A stretch of DNA of 64,000 bases. It comes from Streptomyces capitiformicae (GTDB lineage: Bacteria > Actinomycetota > Actinomycetes > Streptomycetales > Streptomycetaceae). Numbering within the stretch: position 1 is the stretch's first letter; each line of letters begins with the position of its first letter. The position numbers and the translations under genes are program-made. The notes below the pieces were generated by a model. The model was not told the origin of the DNA, ran no database searches, and worked only from the letters and a program-made list of their open reading frames with translations. The stretch lies in NCBI RefSeq assembly GCF_002214185.1, contig NZ_CP022161.1, positions 5,339,486 to 5,403,485 on the forward strand, read 5' to 3'. This document shows positions 27,427-35,420 of this stretch, one piece after another.

Positions 27427-27466
27427 CTCCCCCACTCTCGGCTTCGCTCGAGCGGGAGGTACCCCC
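27427..27466. repeat. 40-nt hairpin element interrupting a gene
   Basis: The element begins CTCCCCCACTCTCGGCTTCG and ends GGGAGGTACCCCC. It forms a hairpin with arms CTCCC/GGGAG and CTCG/CGAG. It sits exactly between the codons for VAST and (M)VGRII of the split oxidoreductase, and 40 is one more than a multiple of three. Its ends match those of the element at 14625-14655. It supplies GGGAGGT (27454-27460) 7 bases before an ATG. Confidence 0.75.
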
Positions 27467-28516
27467 ATGGTCGGCCGGATCATCGTCGAGGCCCTCCTCC
27501 TGTGGGGCCTGCTCGGCCGGGGCATGGACGGCCCCGACGCCGATGTCGACCGTGTCCTCAACGCCCCCACCAGCGAGGCCTGGATCGACCCCTGGGTCAC
27601 CCACCTCCGTGCCCTGGGCGTCGAGTTCGTGACCGGCACCCAGGCGCGGGAAGTGGTGTACGAGTCCGGCCGCGTCACCGGCGTACGCGTCTCCGACCGG
27701 GACGGCGGGGCCGTACGCACCATCACGGCCGACCACTACGTCTCCGCCCTGCCCGTCGAACACGCCCGCCCCACCTGGGGCCCGGCCCTGCGCGCCGCCG
27801 ACCCGCAGCTCGCCCGCTGCGACGCGCTGGAGACGGACTGGATGGTCGGCATCATGTTCTACTTGCGCACCCCCACCCCCGTGGTGCACGGCCACATCAA
27901 CTGCCTCGACTCACCCTGGTCGGTCACCGCCATCGGCCAGGCCCAGTTCTGGGACGGGCGGGACTTTCCGGCCGACTACGGCGATGGCCGCGCCCGGGAC
28001 TGCCTCTCGGCCATCATCTCGGAGTGGGACAAACCAGGAATCCTGTACGGCAAGACGGCCCGGGAGTGCACGCGCGAGGAGGTCGTCGCCGAGTGCTGGG
28101 CGCAACTCAAGGACGCTCTCAACGACTCCGGCAAGACCACGCTCACCGACGACGACCGCCTCGGCTGGTTCATGGACCCGGCGGTGACCGGCCTCGGCGG
28201 CCCCGACCCACAGAACCGCGAACAGCTCCTGATCCACCCCACGGGCACGCTCTACAACCGCCCCACGGCACGCACGGCCGTACCGAACTTCTTTCTCGCG
28301 GGCGACTACGTCCGCACCGATGTGGACCTGGCGACGATGGAGGGCGCCAACGAGTCCGCGCGTCTGGCCGTCAACGCACTGCTCGACGCAGACAATTCGG
28401 ACGCCGAGCGCTGTGAGATCAAGGAGCTCTACAGGCCCCCGGAGATGGAGCCCCTGAAACGCGTCGACGAGACCCGCTACCGGCTGGGCCTGCCGAACAC
28501 CTTCGATCTGGGCTGA
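27467..28516 (+). CDS. C-terminal half of the FAD oxidoreductase, possibly translated separately
   Basis: The 349-codon frame opens with the ATG just after the hairpin element, which provides GGGAGG at a 7-base spacing. The encoded fragment contains the substrate domain and the C-terminal FAD contact (AGDYVRTDVDLATMEGANESAR) but lacks the N-terminal Rossmann dinucleotide motif. It could only work if it reassociated with the exported N-terminal half, and it has no signal peptide. It is listed because a separate product is possible from the sequence; a dead gene is the simpler reading. Confidence 0.5.
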   Translation: MVGRIIVEALLLWGLLGRGMDGPDADVDRVLNAPTSEAWIDPWVTHLRALGVEFVTGTQAREVVYESGRVTGVRVSDRDGGAVRTITADHYVSALPVEHARPTWGPALRAADPQLARCDALETDWMVGIMFYLRTPTPVVHGHINCLDSPWSVTAIGQAQFWDGRDFPADYGDGRARDCLSAIISEWDKPGILYGKTARECTREEVVAECWAQLKDALNDSGKTTLTDDDRLGWFMDPAVTGLGGPDPQNREQLLIHPTGTLYNRPTARTAVPNFFLAGDYVRTDVDLATMEGANESARLAVNALLDADNSDAERCEIKELYRPPEMEPLKRVDETRYRLGLPNTFDLG

Positions 28517-28536
28517 GGACGCCCTGTGAGGCCGCT

Positions 28537-28569
28537 GTGGCCCTCTTTGCGGGCAGCACGGAGGGCCAC
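28537..28569. terminator. bidirectional terminator hairpin
   Basis: A perfect 9-bp inverted repeat (GTGGCCCTC at 28537-28545, GAGGGCCAC at 28561-28569) with a 15-base loop lies between the converging FAD oxidoreductase and NlpC/P60 genes. It lacks a U-run, as is usual in Streptomyces. Confidence 0.65.
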
Positions 28570-28622
28570 TGTCCCCGAACGGGAGAGCGGCCCTCCGAAA
28601 GGCGCCTGTGTGACCGCGCGGG

Positions 28623-29414
28623 TCAGAGCACGCGCACCGCACCCGTCGCCGGGTAGCCGGAGAGGTCCTGGATGACGACGCCCTTGGAGGGGTTCGCCGC
28701 GTCGAGGTACTGGCCGTTACCGATGTAGACACCCACGTGGTACGCGGAGCCCTTGGAGCCCCAGTACAGGATGTCGCCGACCTGGAGGTTGGACAGCGAG
28801 ACCTCGGTGCCGACCATCGACTGGTCCTGCGAGACCCGGGGGAGGTCCACGCCGACCTGCTTGAACGCGGCCTGGACCAGCGAGGAGCAGTCCCACGCGT
28901 CGGGGCCGGCGGCGCCCAGGACGTACGCGTCGCCGAGCTGCGCCTTGAGGAAGCTGATGACGGTACCGACGCTGCCGCTGGCGGGCGCGGTGGTGGTGTC
29001 GGTGGACGTGAGGGTGGTCCGCTCACTGTCCCGCGAGGCGCGCTCGGCGGCGGCCTTCCGCTCGGCCTCGGCGGCGGCCTTCTTACGGGCCTCCTCCTTC
29101 TTCGCCTTGGCCAGGTCCTTCTCGGCCTGCTTGGCTGCCTCTTCGGCGGCCGCCTCACGCTCGGCCTGCAGTTGGTAGCCGGCCGCCATCTGCTGCGTGG
29201 CGTCGGCGGACTGCGCGGCCTGCGTGGCCAGGTCGGCCGTAAGGGTGGGCAGTTCGAGCGTCTGCGTCACCGGCTCCGCGGCGAACGCCTGCGCTGACGC
29301 ACCGGCCACTGCCGCGGTGCTGAGGACGCCACCGGCGACTCCGGCACGCACCGCGATCGAAGGCGCGTTACGGCGGGGCTTCCGGTGGCTGCGTATGTGA
29401 GCGGTGTGGGACAT
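28623..29414 (-). CDS. secreted NlpC/P60 cell-wall peptidase
   Basis: 263 residues from the ATG at 29414, which starts directly at a signal peptide (IRSHRKPRR then AVRAGVAGGVLSTAAVAGASAQAFA); an in-frame GTG at 29471 is the alternative, and neither has a strong ribosome site. Residues about 60-130 form an Ala/Glu/Lys-rich coiled coil. The C-terminal NlpC/P60 domain has Cys176 (WDCSSLVQAAF), His226 (AYHVGVYIG) and a third polar residue in the following strand. These enzymes cut peptidoglycan stem peptides, usually D-Glu to the third residue. The gene diverges from nuoA over a 690-bp region with a Crp-like site about 240 bases above its start. Confidence 0.92.
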   Translation of the reverse strand: MSHTAHIRSHRKPRRNAPSIAVRAGVAGGVLSTAAVAGASAQAFAAEPVTQTLELPTLTADLATQAAQSADATQQMAAGYQLQAEREAAAEEAAKQAEKDLAKAKKEEARKKAAAEAERKAAAERASRDSERTTLTSTDTTTAPASGSVGTVISFLKAQLGDAYVLGAAGPDAWDCSSLVQAAFKQVGVDLPRVSQDQSMVGTEVSLSNLQVGDILYWGSKGSAYHVGVYIGNGQYLDAANPSKGVVIQDLSGYPATGAVRVL

Positions 29415-29654
29415 GGGTACAAGCGGTACCAGGGGCTGCTCCATACCTTCAAGAAACGTGTCCTGCGCCACAGTTGTTCAACGGAGGCCGCAAATTCCCT
29501 GTGCGTCACTCTTTACTTGACGCCATAACGGGCATTGCGGACACGCTCGATCAAGCCTGTGATCATGCGCTTTCGTGATTTCGTCCGAATTGCCCTGTGC
29601 TTACCATTGATTGCGGCGAGTGGCCAAGCCCGGTTGATTTGATCTCACTCCGGT

Positions 29655-29668
29655 GTGGCGCAGGTCAC
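29655..29668. promoter_or_regulatory. Crp-like binding site
   Basis: GTGGCGCAGGTCAC matches the Streptomyces Crp consensus GTG-N6-GNCAC on the plus strand, and its complement GTGACCTGCGCCAC matches it on the minus strand. A preceding T gives the classic TGTG...TCAC CRP shape. It lies 241 bases upstream of the NlpC/P60 start codon and 494 bases upstream of nuoA, so the peptidase gene is the more likely target. Confidence 0.55.
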
Positions 29669-30035
29669 GGAACGGTCACCGATCCGGCCGCGTCTCGCGT
29701 GTGGCCGCCCTCGTTCGACGCTCGTGAATGCGTGCACGCGTCCACATCGGTCACAGGATCCCCCTCTGATGTGTGAATGCGGGCCACTATCAAGTGGTCC
29801 CGTCCAGCACCAATTTGCATGCAGCGGAACTCTCTTGGTATTGAGACGCCTCTCGTGACCTGCGATAACGAGTGAAAATGTCACTTCTGATGATCACTCT
29901 GACGCTTCGTGTACGAAGATCGTCGCTCATCCGGCTTCATGATCCTTCGTCAGGTGGTAGAGATCACAAACTCGGTGCCGTACCCCGTGTCGCAGATCAC
30001 AGACCCGCAGGCATAAGATGCACGACAGTTGGGCT

Positions 30036-30051
30036 TGTGACCTGCTTCACA
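30036..30051. promoter_or_regulatory. Rex-like operator upstream of nuoA
   Basis: TGTGACCTGCTTCACA differs from the published Rex operator consensus TGTGAACNNNTTCACA at one position (C for A at the sixth base) and keeps the TTCACA half intact. Rex is the NADH/NAD-sensing repressor of respiratory genes in Streptomyces, where nuo is among its known targets. The site is 110 bases above the nuoA start, just downstream of a possible minus-10 at 30014-30019, so a road-block or start-site repression is plausible. Confidence 0.7.
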
Positions 30052-30161
30052 TGTTCGCGATCTTCGCCGGGGACCAGCGGGGCTCGTGGGACAGGTGGGG
30101 CAGGAGTGCCGGTCCACGCAATCCGCCAGCAGTCAGTGCCGACTGAGAGGAGCGAGGAGCG

Positions 30162-30521
30162 GTGAACGCGTATGCGCCCATCCTCGTACTGGGAGCCCTC
30201 GGGGCAGGCTTTGCGATCTTCTCCGTGGTCATGGCCACGCTGATCGGCCCGAAGCGCTACAACCGGGCCAAGCTCGAGGCCTACGAGTGCGGAATCGAGC
30301 CGACCCCCACGCCGGCCGGCGGCGGGCGTTTCCCCATCAAGTACTACCTGACGGCGATGCTCTTCATCGTCTTCGACATCGAGATCGTCTTCCTCTACCC
30401 CTGGGCCGTCACGTTCGACGCCCTGGGTGTTTTCGGGCTCGTGGAGATGCTGCTCTTCGTGCTCACCGTCTTCGTCGCCTACGCGTACGTCTGGCGGCGC
30501 GGCGGCCTGGAATGGGACTGA
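30162..30521 (+). CDS. nuoA: NADH-quinone oxidoreductase subunit A
   Basis: The 119-residue, three-helix membrane subunit has the conserved [10 protein letters not shown] loop and the [13 protein letters not shown] helix with acidic residues important for coupling. The GTG start follows GAGGAG. NuoA sits in the membrane arm near NuoH and the quinone site. It opens a 14-gene operon in the standard A-to-N order, with every junction overlapping or closely spaced. Confidence 0.97.
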   Translation: MNAYAPILVLGALGAGFAIFSVVMATLIGPKRYNRAKLEAYECGIEPTPTPAGGGRFPIKYYLTAMLFIVFDIEIVFLYPWAVTFDALGVFGLVEMLLFVLTVFVAYAYVWRRGGLEWD

Positions 30522-30535
30522 GGGGCCTTTAAGCC

Positions 30536-31086
<551 letters not shown>

Positions 31087-31090
<4 letters not shown>

Positions 31091-31824
31091 GCGACACCAA
31101 CAACGGCGTCAACCCCGAGAAGGACCTCGGTGCCTCCAACCTCCCCGGCCAGCGCGGCGAGGGCGGCGAGGAGATCCGCGTCCAGCGCGGCATGTTCGGC
31201 GCCGACAACGGCGGCGACACCTCCGGCTACGGCGGCCTCGTCCGCTCGATCCGGCTTCCGGGTGCGGCCACCCGCCCCTACGGCGGCTGGTTCGACGAGG
31301 TCGCCGACGAACTGGAGGGCGCCCTGGAGGAACAGGGCCTGGTCCCCGAGAACGTCATCGACAAGACGGTCGTCGACCGAGGCGAGCTCACCTTCCACAT
31401 CGAGCGCGAGTACCTGCTCCGCGTCGCCCAGACCCTCCGCGACGACCCGGCCCTCCGCTTCGAACTGTGCACCGGTGTCTCCGGCGTCCACTACCCCGGC
31501 GACAAGGGCCGCGAGCTGCACGCCGTCTACCACCTGCGCTCGATCACCCACAACCGGCTGATCCGCCTGGACGTCTCCGCCCCCGACGCCGACCCGCACA
31601 TCCCGTCGCTCGTCCCCGTCTATCCGACCAACGACTGGCACGAGCGCGAGACGTACGACTTCTTCGGCATCGTCTTCGACGGCCACCCCGCGCTGACGCG
31701 GATCATGATGCCGGACGACTGGCAGGGCTTCCCGCAGCGCAAGGACTACCCCCTCGGCGGCATCCCCGTCGAGTACAAGGGCGCCCAGATCCCGGCTCCG
31801 GACCAGCGGAGGTCGTACTCATGA
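31087..31824 (+). CDS. nuoC: NADH-quinone oxidoreductase subunit C
   Basis: The 245-residue, 30-kDa-type subunit of the peripheral arm has the family signature [40 protein letters not shown] near residues 180-225. The first 50 or so residues ([20 protein letters not shown]...) are a hydrophilic extension not present in the minimal subunit. NuoC is separate from NuoD here, unlike the fused NuoCD of E. coli. The start is fixed by the ATGA overlap with nuoB. Confidence 0.96.
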
Positions 31825-31880
31825 GCGCCCGCCCGTCGCCCGACCACCGCCCCTCAACGACTCCCTTCGGGAGGCTGTGA
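31821..31880 (+). CDS. 19-residue coupling ORF between nuoC and nuoD
   Basis: The short frame [19 protein letters not shown] starts with an ATG overlapping the nuoC stop (ATGA at 31821-31824), has a perfect GGAGG 8 bases upstream, and ends in a TGA sharing a base with the nuoD ATG (TGATG at 31878-31882). It therefore bridges the only sizeable gap in the front of the operon by two overlaps. The peptide is Pro/Ser/Arg-rich with no known relative. It may serve only to carry ribosomes from nuoC to nuoD, with GGGAGG for nuoD inside its last codons. Confidence 0.5.
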   Translation: MSARPSPDHRPSTTPFGRL

Positions 31881-33202
31881 TGACTGCATCCGCCGCTTCC
31901 GCGCGCGAGACCACCGAGGGCACCGTATATACGGTCACCGGCGGCGACTGGGACGAGGTCGTCGAGACCGCGGCCCGCGCCGACGACGAGCGCCTGATCG
32001 TCAACATGGGCCCGCAGCACCCCTCCACCCACGGTGTGCTCCGGCTCATCCTGGAGATCGAGGGCGAGACCGTCACCGAAGCCCGCTGCGGCATCGGCTA
32101 CCTCCACACCGGCATCGAGAAGAACCTCGAATTCCGCACGTGGACCCAGGGCACCACCTTCGTGACGCGCATGGACTACCTCACGCCGTTCTTCAACGAG
32201 ACGGCGTACTGCCTCGCCGTGGAGAAGCTCCTCGGCATCGAGGACCAGATCCCCGACCGCGCCACGATCATCCGCGTGCTCCTCATGGAGCTGAACCGCC
32301 TCTCCTCCCACCTGGTGTGCATCGCCACCGGCGGCATGGAGCTCGGCGCCACCACGATCATGATCTACGGCTTCCGTGATCGTGAACTCATTCTCGACAT
32401 CTACGAGCTGATCACCGGCCTGCGCATGAACCACGCGTACATCAGGCCCGGCGGACTCGCCCAGGACCTGCCGCCCGGCGCGGTGGACCAGATCCGCGAG
32501 TTCGTGAAGAAGATGAAGAAGAACCTTCCCGAGTACGACAAGCTCGCCACCGGCAACCCCATCTTCAAGGCCCGTATGCAGGACGTCGGCTACCTCGACC
32601 TGTCCGGCTGCATGGCCCTCGGCGCCACCGGCCCGATCCTCCGCTCCGCCGGCCTCCCGCACGACCTGCGCAAGGCCCAGCCGTACTGCGGCTACGAGAC
32701 ATACGACTTCGACGTCCCGACCGCCGACACCTGCGACTCCTACGGCCGCTTCCTGATCCGCCTGGAGGAGATGCGCCAGTCGCTGCGCATCGTCGAGCAG
32801 TGCCTGGACCGGCTGCAGCCCGGCCCGGTCATGGTCGCCGACAAGAAGATCGCCTGGCCCGCCCAGCTCGCCCTGGGACCGGACGGCCTGGGCAACTCCC
32901 TGGACCACATCAAGAAGATCATGGGCACCTCCATGGAGGCCCTGATCCACCACTTCAAGCTGGTGACCGAGGGCTTCCGCGTCCCGCCGGGACAGGCGTA
33001 CGCGGCGGTCGAGTCACCCAAGGGCGAACTCGGGGTGCACGCCGTGTCCGACGGAGGCACCCGCCCCTTCCGGGTCCACTTCCGCGACCCGTCCTTCACC
33101 AATCTGCAGGCCATGGCGGCGATGTGCGAGGGCGGCCAGGTCGCCGACGTCATCGTCGCCGTCGCGTCCATCGACCCCGTGATGGGAGGCGTCGACCGGT
33201 GA
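31880..33202 (+). CDS. nuoD: NADH-quinone oxidoreductase subunit D
   Basis: The 440-residue, 49-kDa-type subunit has [21 protein letters not shown] (quinone-site His), [25 protein letters not shown], and the C-terminal DPVMGGVDR typical of the family, which shares ancestry with NiFe-hydrogenase large subunits. It forms the menaquinone-reduction chamber with NuoB. The ATG at 31880 is preferred over the adjacent GTG at 31877 because GGGAGG lies 5 bases away. The GTGA overlap at its end couples nuoE. Confidence 0.97.
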   Translation: MTASAASARETTEGTVYTVTGGDWDEVVETAARADDERLIVNMGPQHPSTHGVLRLILEIEGETVTEARCGIGYLHTGIEKNLEFRTWTQGTTFVTRMDYLTPFFNETAYCLAVEKLLGIEDQIPDRATIIRVLLMELNRLSSHLVCIATGGMELGATTIMIYGFRDRELILDIYELITGLRMNHAYIRPGGLAQDLPPGAVDQIREFVKKMKKNLPEYDKLATGNPIFKARMQDVGYLDLSGCMALGATGPILRSAGLPHDLRKAQPYCGYETYDFDVPTADTCDSYGRFLIRLEEMRQSLRIVEQCLDRLQPGPVMVADKKIAWPAQLALGPDGLGNSLDHIKKIMGTSMEALIHHFKLVTEGFRVPPGQAYAAVESPKGELGVHAVSDGGTRPFRVHFRDPSFTNLQAMAAMCEGGQVADVIVAVASIDPVMGGVDR

Positions 33203-34065
33203 CCACCACCCCCGAGGGCGTCAGCCTGGGCATGCCCCAACTGCCCGCGCCCGACTACCCGGACGACGTTCGAGCCAGGCTGGAACGGGACGCCGCCGAG
33301 GTCGTCGCCCGCTACCCGGACTCCCGGTCCGCCCTCCTGCCGTTGCTGCATCTCGTGCAGTCGGAGGAGGGTCACGTCACCCGTACCGGCATGCAGTTCT
33401 GCGCCGATGTGCTGGGCCTGACCACGGCCGAGGTCACCGCGGTCGCCACCTTCTACACCATGTACCGGCGCAGGCCCTCCGGTGACTACCAGGTGGGCGT
33501 CTGCACCAACACCCTGTGCGCGGTCATGGGCGGCGACGCCATCTTCGAGGCGCTCCAGGACCACCTGGGCGTCGGCAACGGCGGGACCACCGACGACGGC
33601 AAGGTCACCCTGGAGCACATCGAGTGCAACGCGGCCTGCGACTTCGCCCCGGTCGTGATGGTCAACTGGGAGTTCTTCGACAACCAGACCATCGACAGCG
33701 CCAAGCAACTCGTCGACGACCTGCGCGCGGGAGTGCAGGTCGAGCCCACGCGTGGGGCACCGCTGTGCACCTTCAAGGAGACCGCGCGGATTCTCGCCGG
33801 CTTCCCCGACGAGCGACCAGGGGCCGTCGAGGCAAGCGGCGGTGCGGGACCCGCGTCGCTGGTCGGCCTTCGCCTGGCAAGGGGAGAGACCGGATCCGCG
33901 CGCGTGGTCCATCCACGGGACGGCGGCCCGCACGACGAGCCGCAGGACAGGGCAGTGCACGAGCCTTCACCGGCCGAGCACCTCAGTTCTCACGACGCGC
34001 CGCAGGACACATCGGCCTCCGACCCTGCCCATCCGGCAGGGCCTACCGCCGAGGAGGGGGAGTGA
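33199..34065 (+). CDS. nuoE: NADH-quinone oxidoreductase subunit E with long C-terminal tail
   Basis: The 288-residue thioredoxin-like subunit carries the N1a 2Fe-2S ligands in [11 protein letters not shown] and [10 protein letters not shown]. The catalytic core ends by about residue 205. The remaining 80 or so residues are a low-complexity Gly/Ala/His/Asp/Pro tail ([24 protein letters not shown]...), making it clearly longer than the usual 160-240. The GTG start overlaps nuoD (GTGA). The tail contains two DEPQD/DAPQD-type repeats and is probably disordered. Confidence 0.95.
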   Translation: MTTTPEGVSLGMPQLPAPDYPDDVRARLERDAAEVVARYPDSRSALLPLLHLVQSEEGHVTRTGMQFCADVLGLTTAEVTAVATFYTMYRRRPSGDYQVGVCTNTLCAVMGGDAIFEALQDHLGVGNGGTTDDGKVTLEHIECNAACDFAPVVMVNWEFFDNQTIDSAKQLVDDLRAGVQVEPTRGAPLCTFKETARILAGFPDERPGAVEASGGAGPASLVGLRLARGETGSARVVHPRDGGPHDEPQDRAVHEPSPAEHLSSHDAPQDTSASDPAHPAGPTAEEGE

Positions 34066-35420
34066 TGACGTTGGCACCCGAGATCAAGGGCACCAGCCCC
34101 GAGAAGCTGCTCGCACCCGTGCTGTCGGCCTTCTGGGACGAGGACAGGTCATGGTCGCTCGACGTCTACCGAAGGCACGAGGGGTACGAGGGACTCCGCA
34201 AGGCGCTCGCCATGACGCCGGACGACCTCATCGCCTATGTGAAGGACTCCGGGTTGCGTGGCCGCGGCGGCGCGGGATTCCCGACCGGAATGAAATGGCA
34301 GTTCATTCCTCAAGGTGATGGAAAACCACACTATCTAGTTGTCAACGCCGACGAATCGGAGCCCGGAACGTGCAAGGACATTCCGCTCCTCTTCGCGAAC
34401 CCGCATAGCCTCATCGAGGGCATCGTCATCGCGTGTTATGCCATCAGGTCTTCGCATGCCTTCATCTATCTGCGTGGTGAAGTCGTCCCCGTATTGCGGC
34501 GGTTGCACGAGGCCGTACGTGAGGCCTACGCGGCTGGCTATCTCGGCGAGAACATCCTGGGCAGTGGACTCGACCTCGACCTCACCGTGCACGCGGGCGC
34601 GGGCGCGTACATCTGTGGTGAGGAGACCGCACTGCTCGACTCGCTCGAAGGCCGCCGTGGTCAACCGCGGCTTCGTCCCCCCTTCCCTGCTGTGGAAGGC
34701 CTCTACGCCTGTCCGACTGTGGTGAATAACGTCGAGTCGATCGCGTCGGTTCCCGCGATCCTGAAAAACGGCAAGGAATGGTTCAGGGCGATGGGCAGCG
34801 AGAAGTCTCCCGGCTTCACGCTCTACTCGCTCAGCGGCCATGTCGCCAATCCCGGCCAGTTCGAGGCCCCGCTCGGCATCACCCTCCGCCAACTCCTGGA
34901 GATGAGCGGCGGAATGCGACCCGGGCATCGCCTCAAGTTCTGGACGCCGGGCGGCTCCTCGACCCCGATGTTCACCGACGAGCATCTCGACGTCCCTCTT
35001 GATTACGAAGGAGTGGGTGCCGCGGGTTCCATGCTCGGCACGAAAGCACTCCAGTGCTTCGACGAGACGACCTGCGTCGTCCGCGCCGTGACCCGCTGGA
35101 CCGAGTTCTACGCCCACGAGTCCTGCGGCAAGTGCACACCCTGCCGCGAAGGCACGTACTGGCTCGTGCAGTTGCTGCGCGACATCGAGGCCGGTAAGGG
35201 CGTCATGAGCGACCTCGACAAGCTGAACGACATCGCCGACAACATCAACGGCAAGTCCTTCTGCGCCCTCGGCGACGGCGCCGCCTCGCCGATCTTCTCC
35301 TCCCTGAAGTACTTCCGCGCGGAGTACGAGGACCACATCACGGGCCGGGGCTGCCCCTTCGACCCGGCCAAGTCGACGGCCTGGGCCGACAAGGACAAGC
35401 ACGCGGAGGTGAACGCATGA
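34065..35420 (+). CDS. nuoF: NADH-quinone oxidoreductase subunit F
   Basis: The 451-residue NADH-oxidising subunit has the Gly-rich NADH/FMN site [18 protein letters not shown], the FMN region [28 protein letters not shown], and the N3 4Fe-4S ligands [13 protein letters not shown] plus SFCALGDG. The ATG at 34065 shares a base with the nuoE stop (TGATG) behind GGAGGGGG. Bases about 34280-34520 use many rare A/T-ending codons (CCT CAA GGT GAT GGA AAA CCA, then TAT CTA GTT), unlike the rest of the operon, while the protein stays conserved. Confidence 0.97.
   Translation: MTLAPEIKGTSPEKLLAPVLSAFWDEDRSWSLDVYRRHEGYEGLRKALAMTPDDLIAYVKDSGLRGRGGAGFPTGMKWQFIPQGDGKPHYLVVNADESEPGTCKDIPLLFANPHSLIEGIVIACYAIRSSHAFIYLRGEVVPVLRRLHEAVREAYAAGYLGENILGSGLDLDLTVHAGAGAYICGEETALLDSLEGRRGQPRLRPPFPAVEGLYACPTVVNNVESIASVPAILKNGKEWFRAMGSEKSPGFTLYSLSGHVANPGQFEAPLGITLRQLLEMSGGMRPGHRLKFWTPGGSSTPMFTDEHLDVPLDYEGVGAAGSMLGTKALQCFDETTCVVRAVTRWTEFYAHESCGKCTPCREGTYWLVQLLRDIEAGKGVMSDLDKLNDIADNINGKSFCALGDGAASPIFSSLKYFRAEYEDHITGRGCPFDPAKSTAWADKDKHAEVNA

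Larger units (their letters stand above)
26602..28516 (+). pseudogene. Tat-exported FAD oxidoreductase split by a 40-nt hairpin insertion
   Basis: The N-terminal part (26602 to about 27426) has a twin-arginine signal (HTRRHFLAAAG, R31-R32), then an FAD motif (VAVLGGGVSGLSAAHELAERGY) and phytoene-desaturase/amine-oxidase-like blocks (YEYYDALGGKARS, GEHGFRFFPGFYRNLPDTM). The frame shifts by one at the 40-base element 27427-27466, and the C-terminal part (VGRIIVEALLLWGLL... NFFLAGDYVRTDVDLATMEGANESAR) continues in the next frame to 28516. Removing the element restores one frame of about 625 codons. The shifted first frame stays open to 28416 but reads as nonsense. Codon 51 (26752-26754) is TTA, so expression may also need the bldA tRNA. 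Substrate is unknown. Confidence 0.8.
29415..30161. other. divergent regulatory region between NlpC/P60 and nuo genes
   Basis: There is no convincing gene in this interval, although it is lower in G+C than its surroundings. It holds the Crp-like palindrome at 29655-29668 and the Rex-like operator at 30036-30051. TAAGAT at 30014-30019 is a possible minus-10 for nuo, without a good minus-35. Several GGTCAC/GTGACC words recur in 29640-29760. The long leader of the NlpC/P60 gene does not show the conserved blocks of the ydaO riboswitch seen at 54548-54832. Confidence 0.6.

Noticed and set aside
29415..29760. A second c-di-AMP riboswitch before the NlpC/P60 gene
   Set aside because: The conserved blocks found at 54548-54832 (GCCGAATCC, GGGGGACCCA, GGGGTGAA, CCCGAACCCG) are not present in order.
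29872..30165. A 97-codon plus-strand frame before nuoA
   Set aside because: It runs through the Rex-like operator, has no ribosome site and shows no protein-like pattern.
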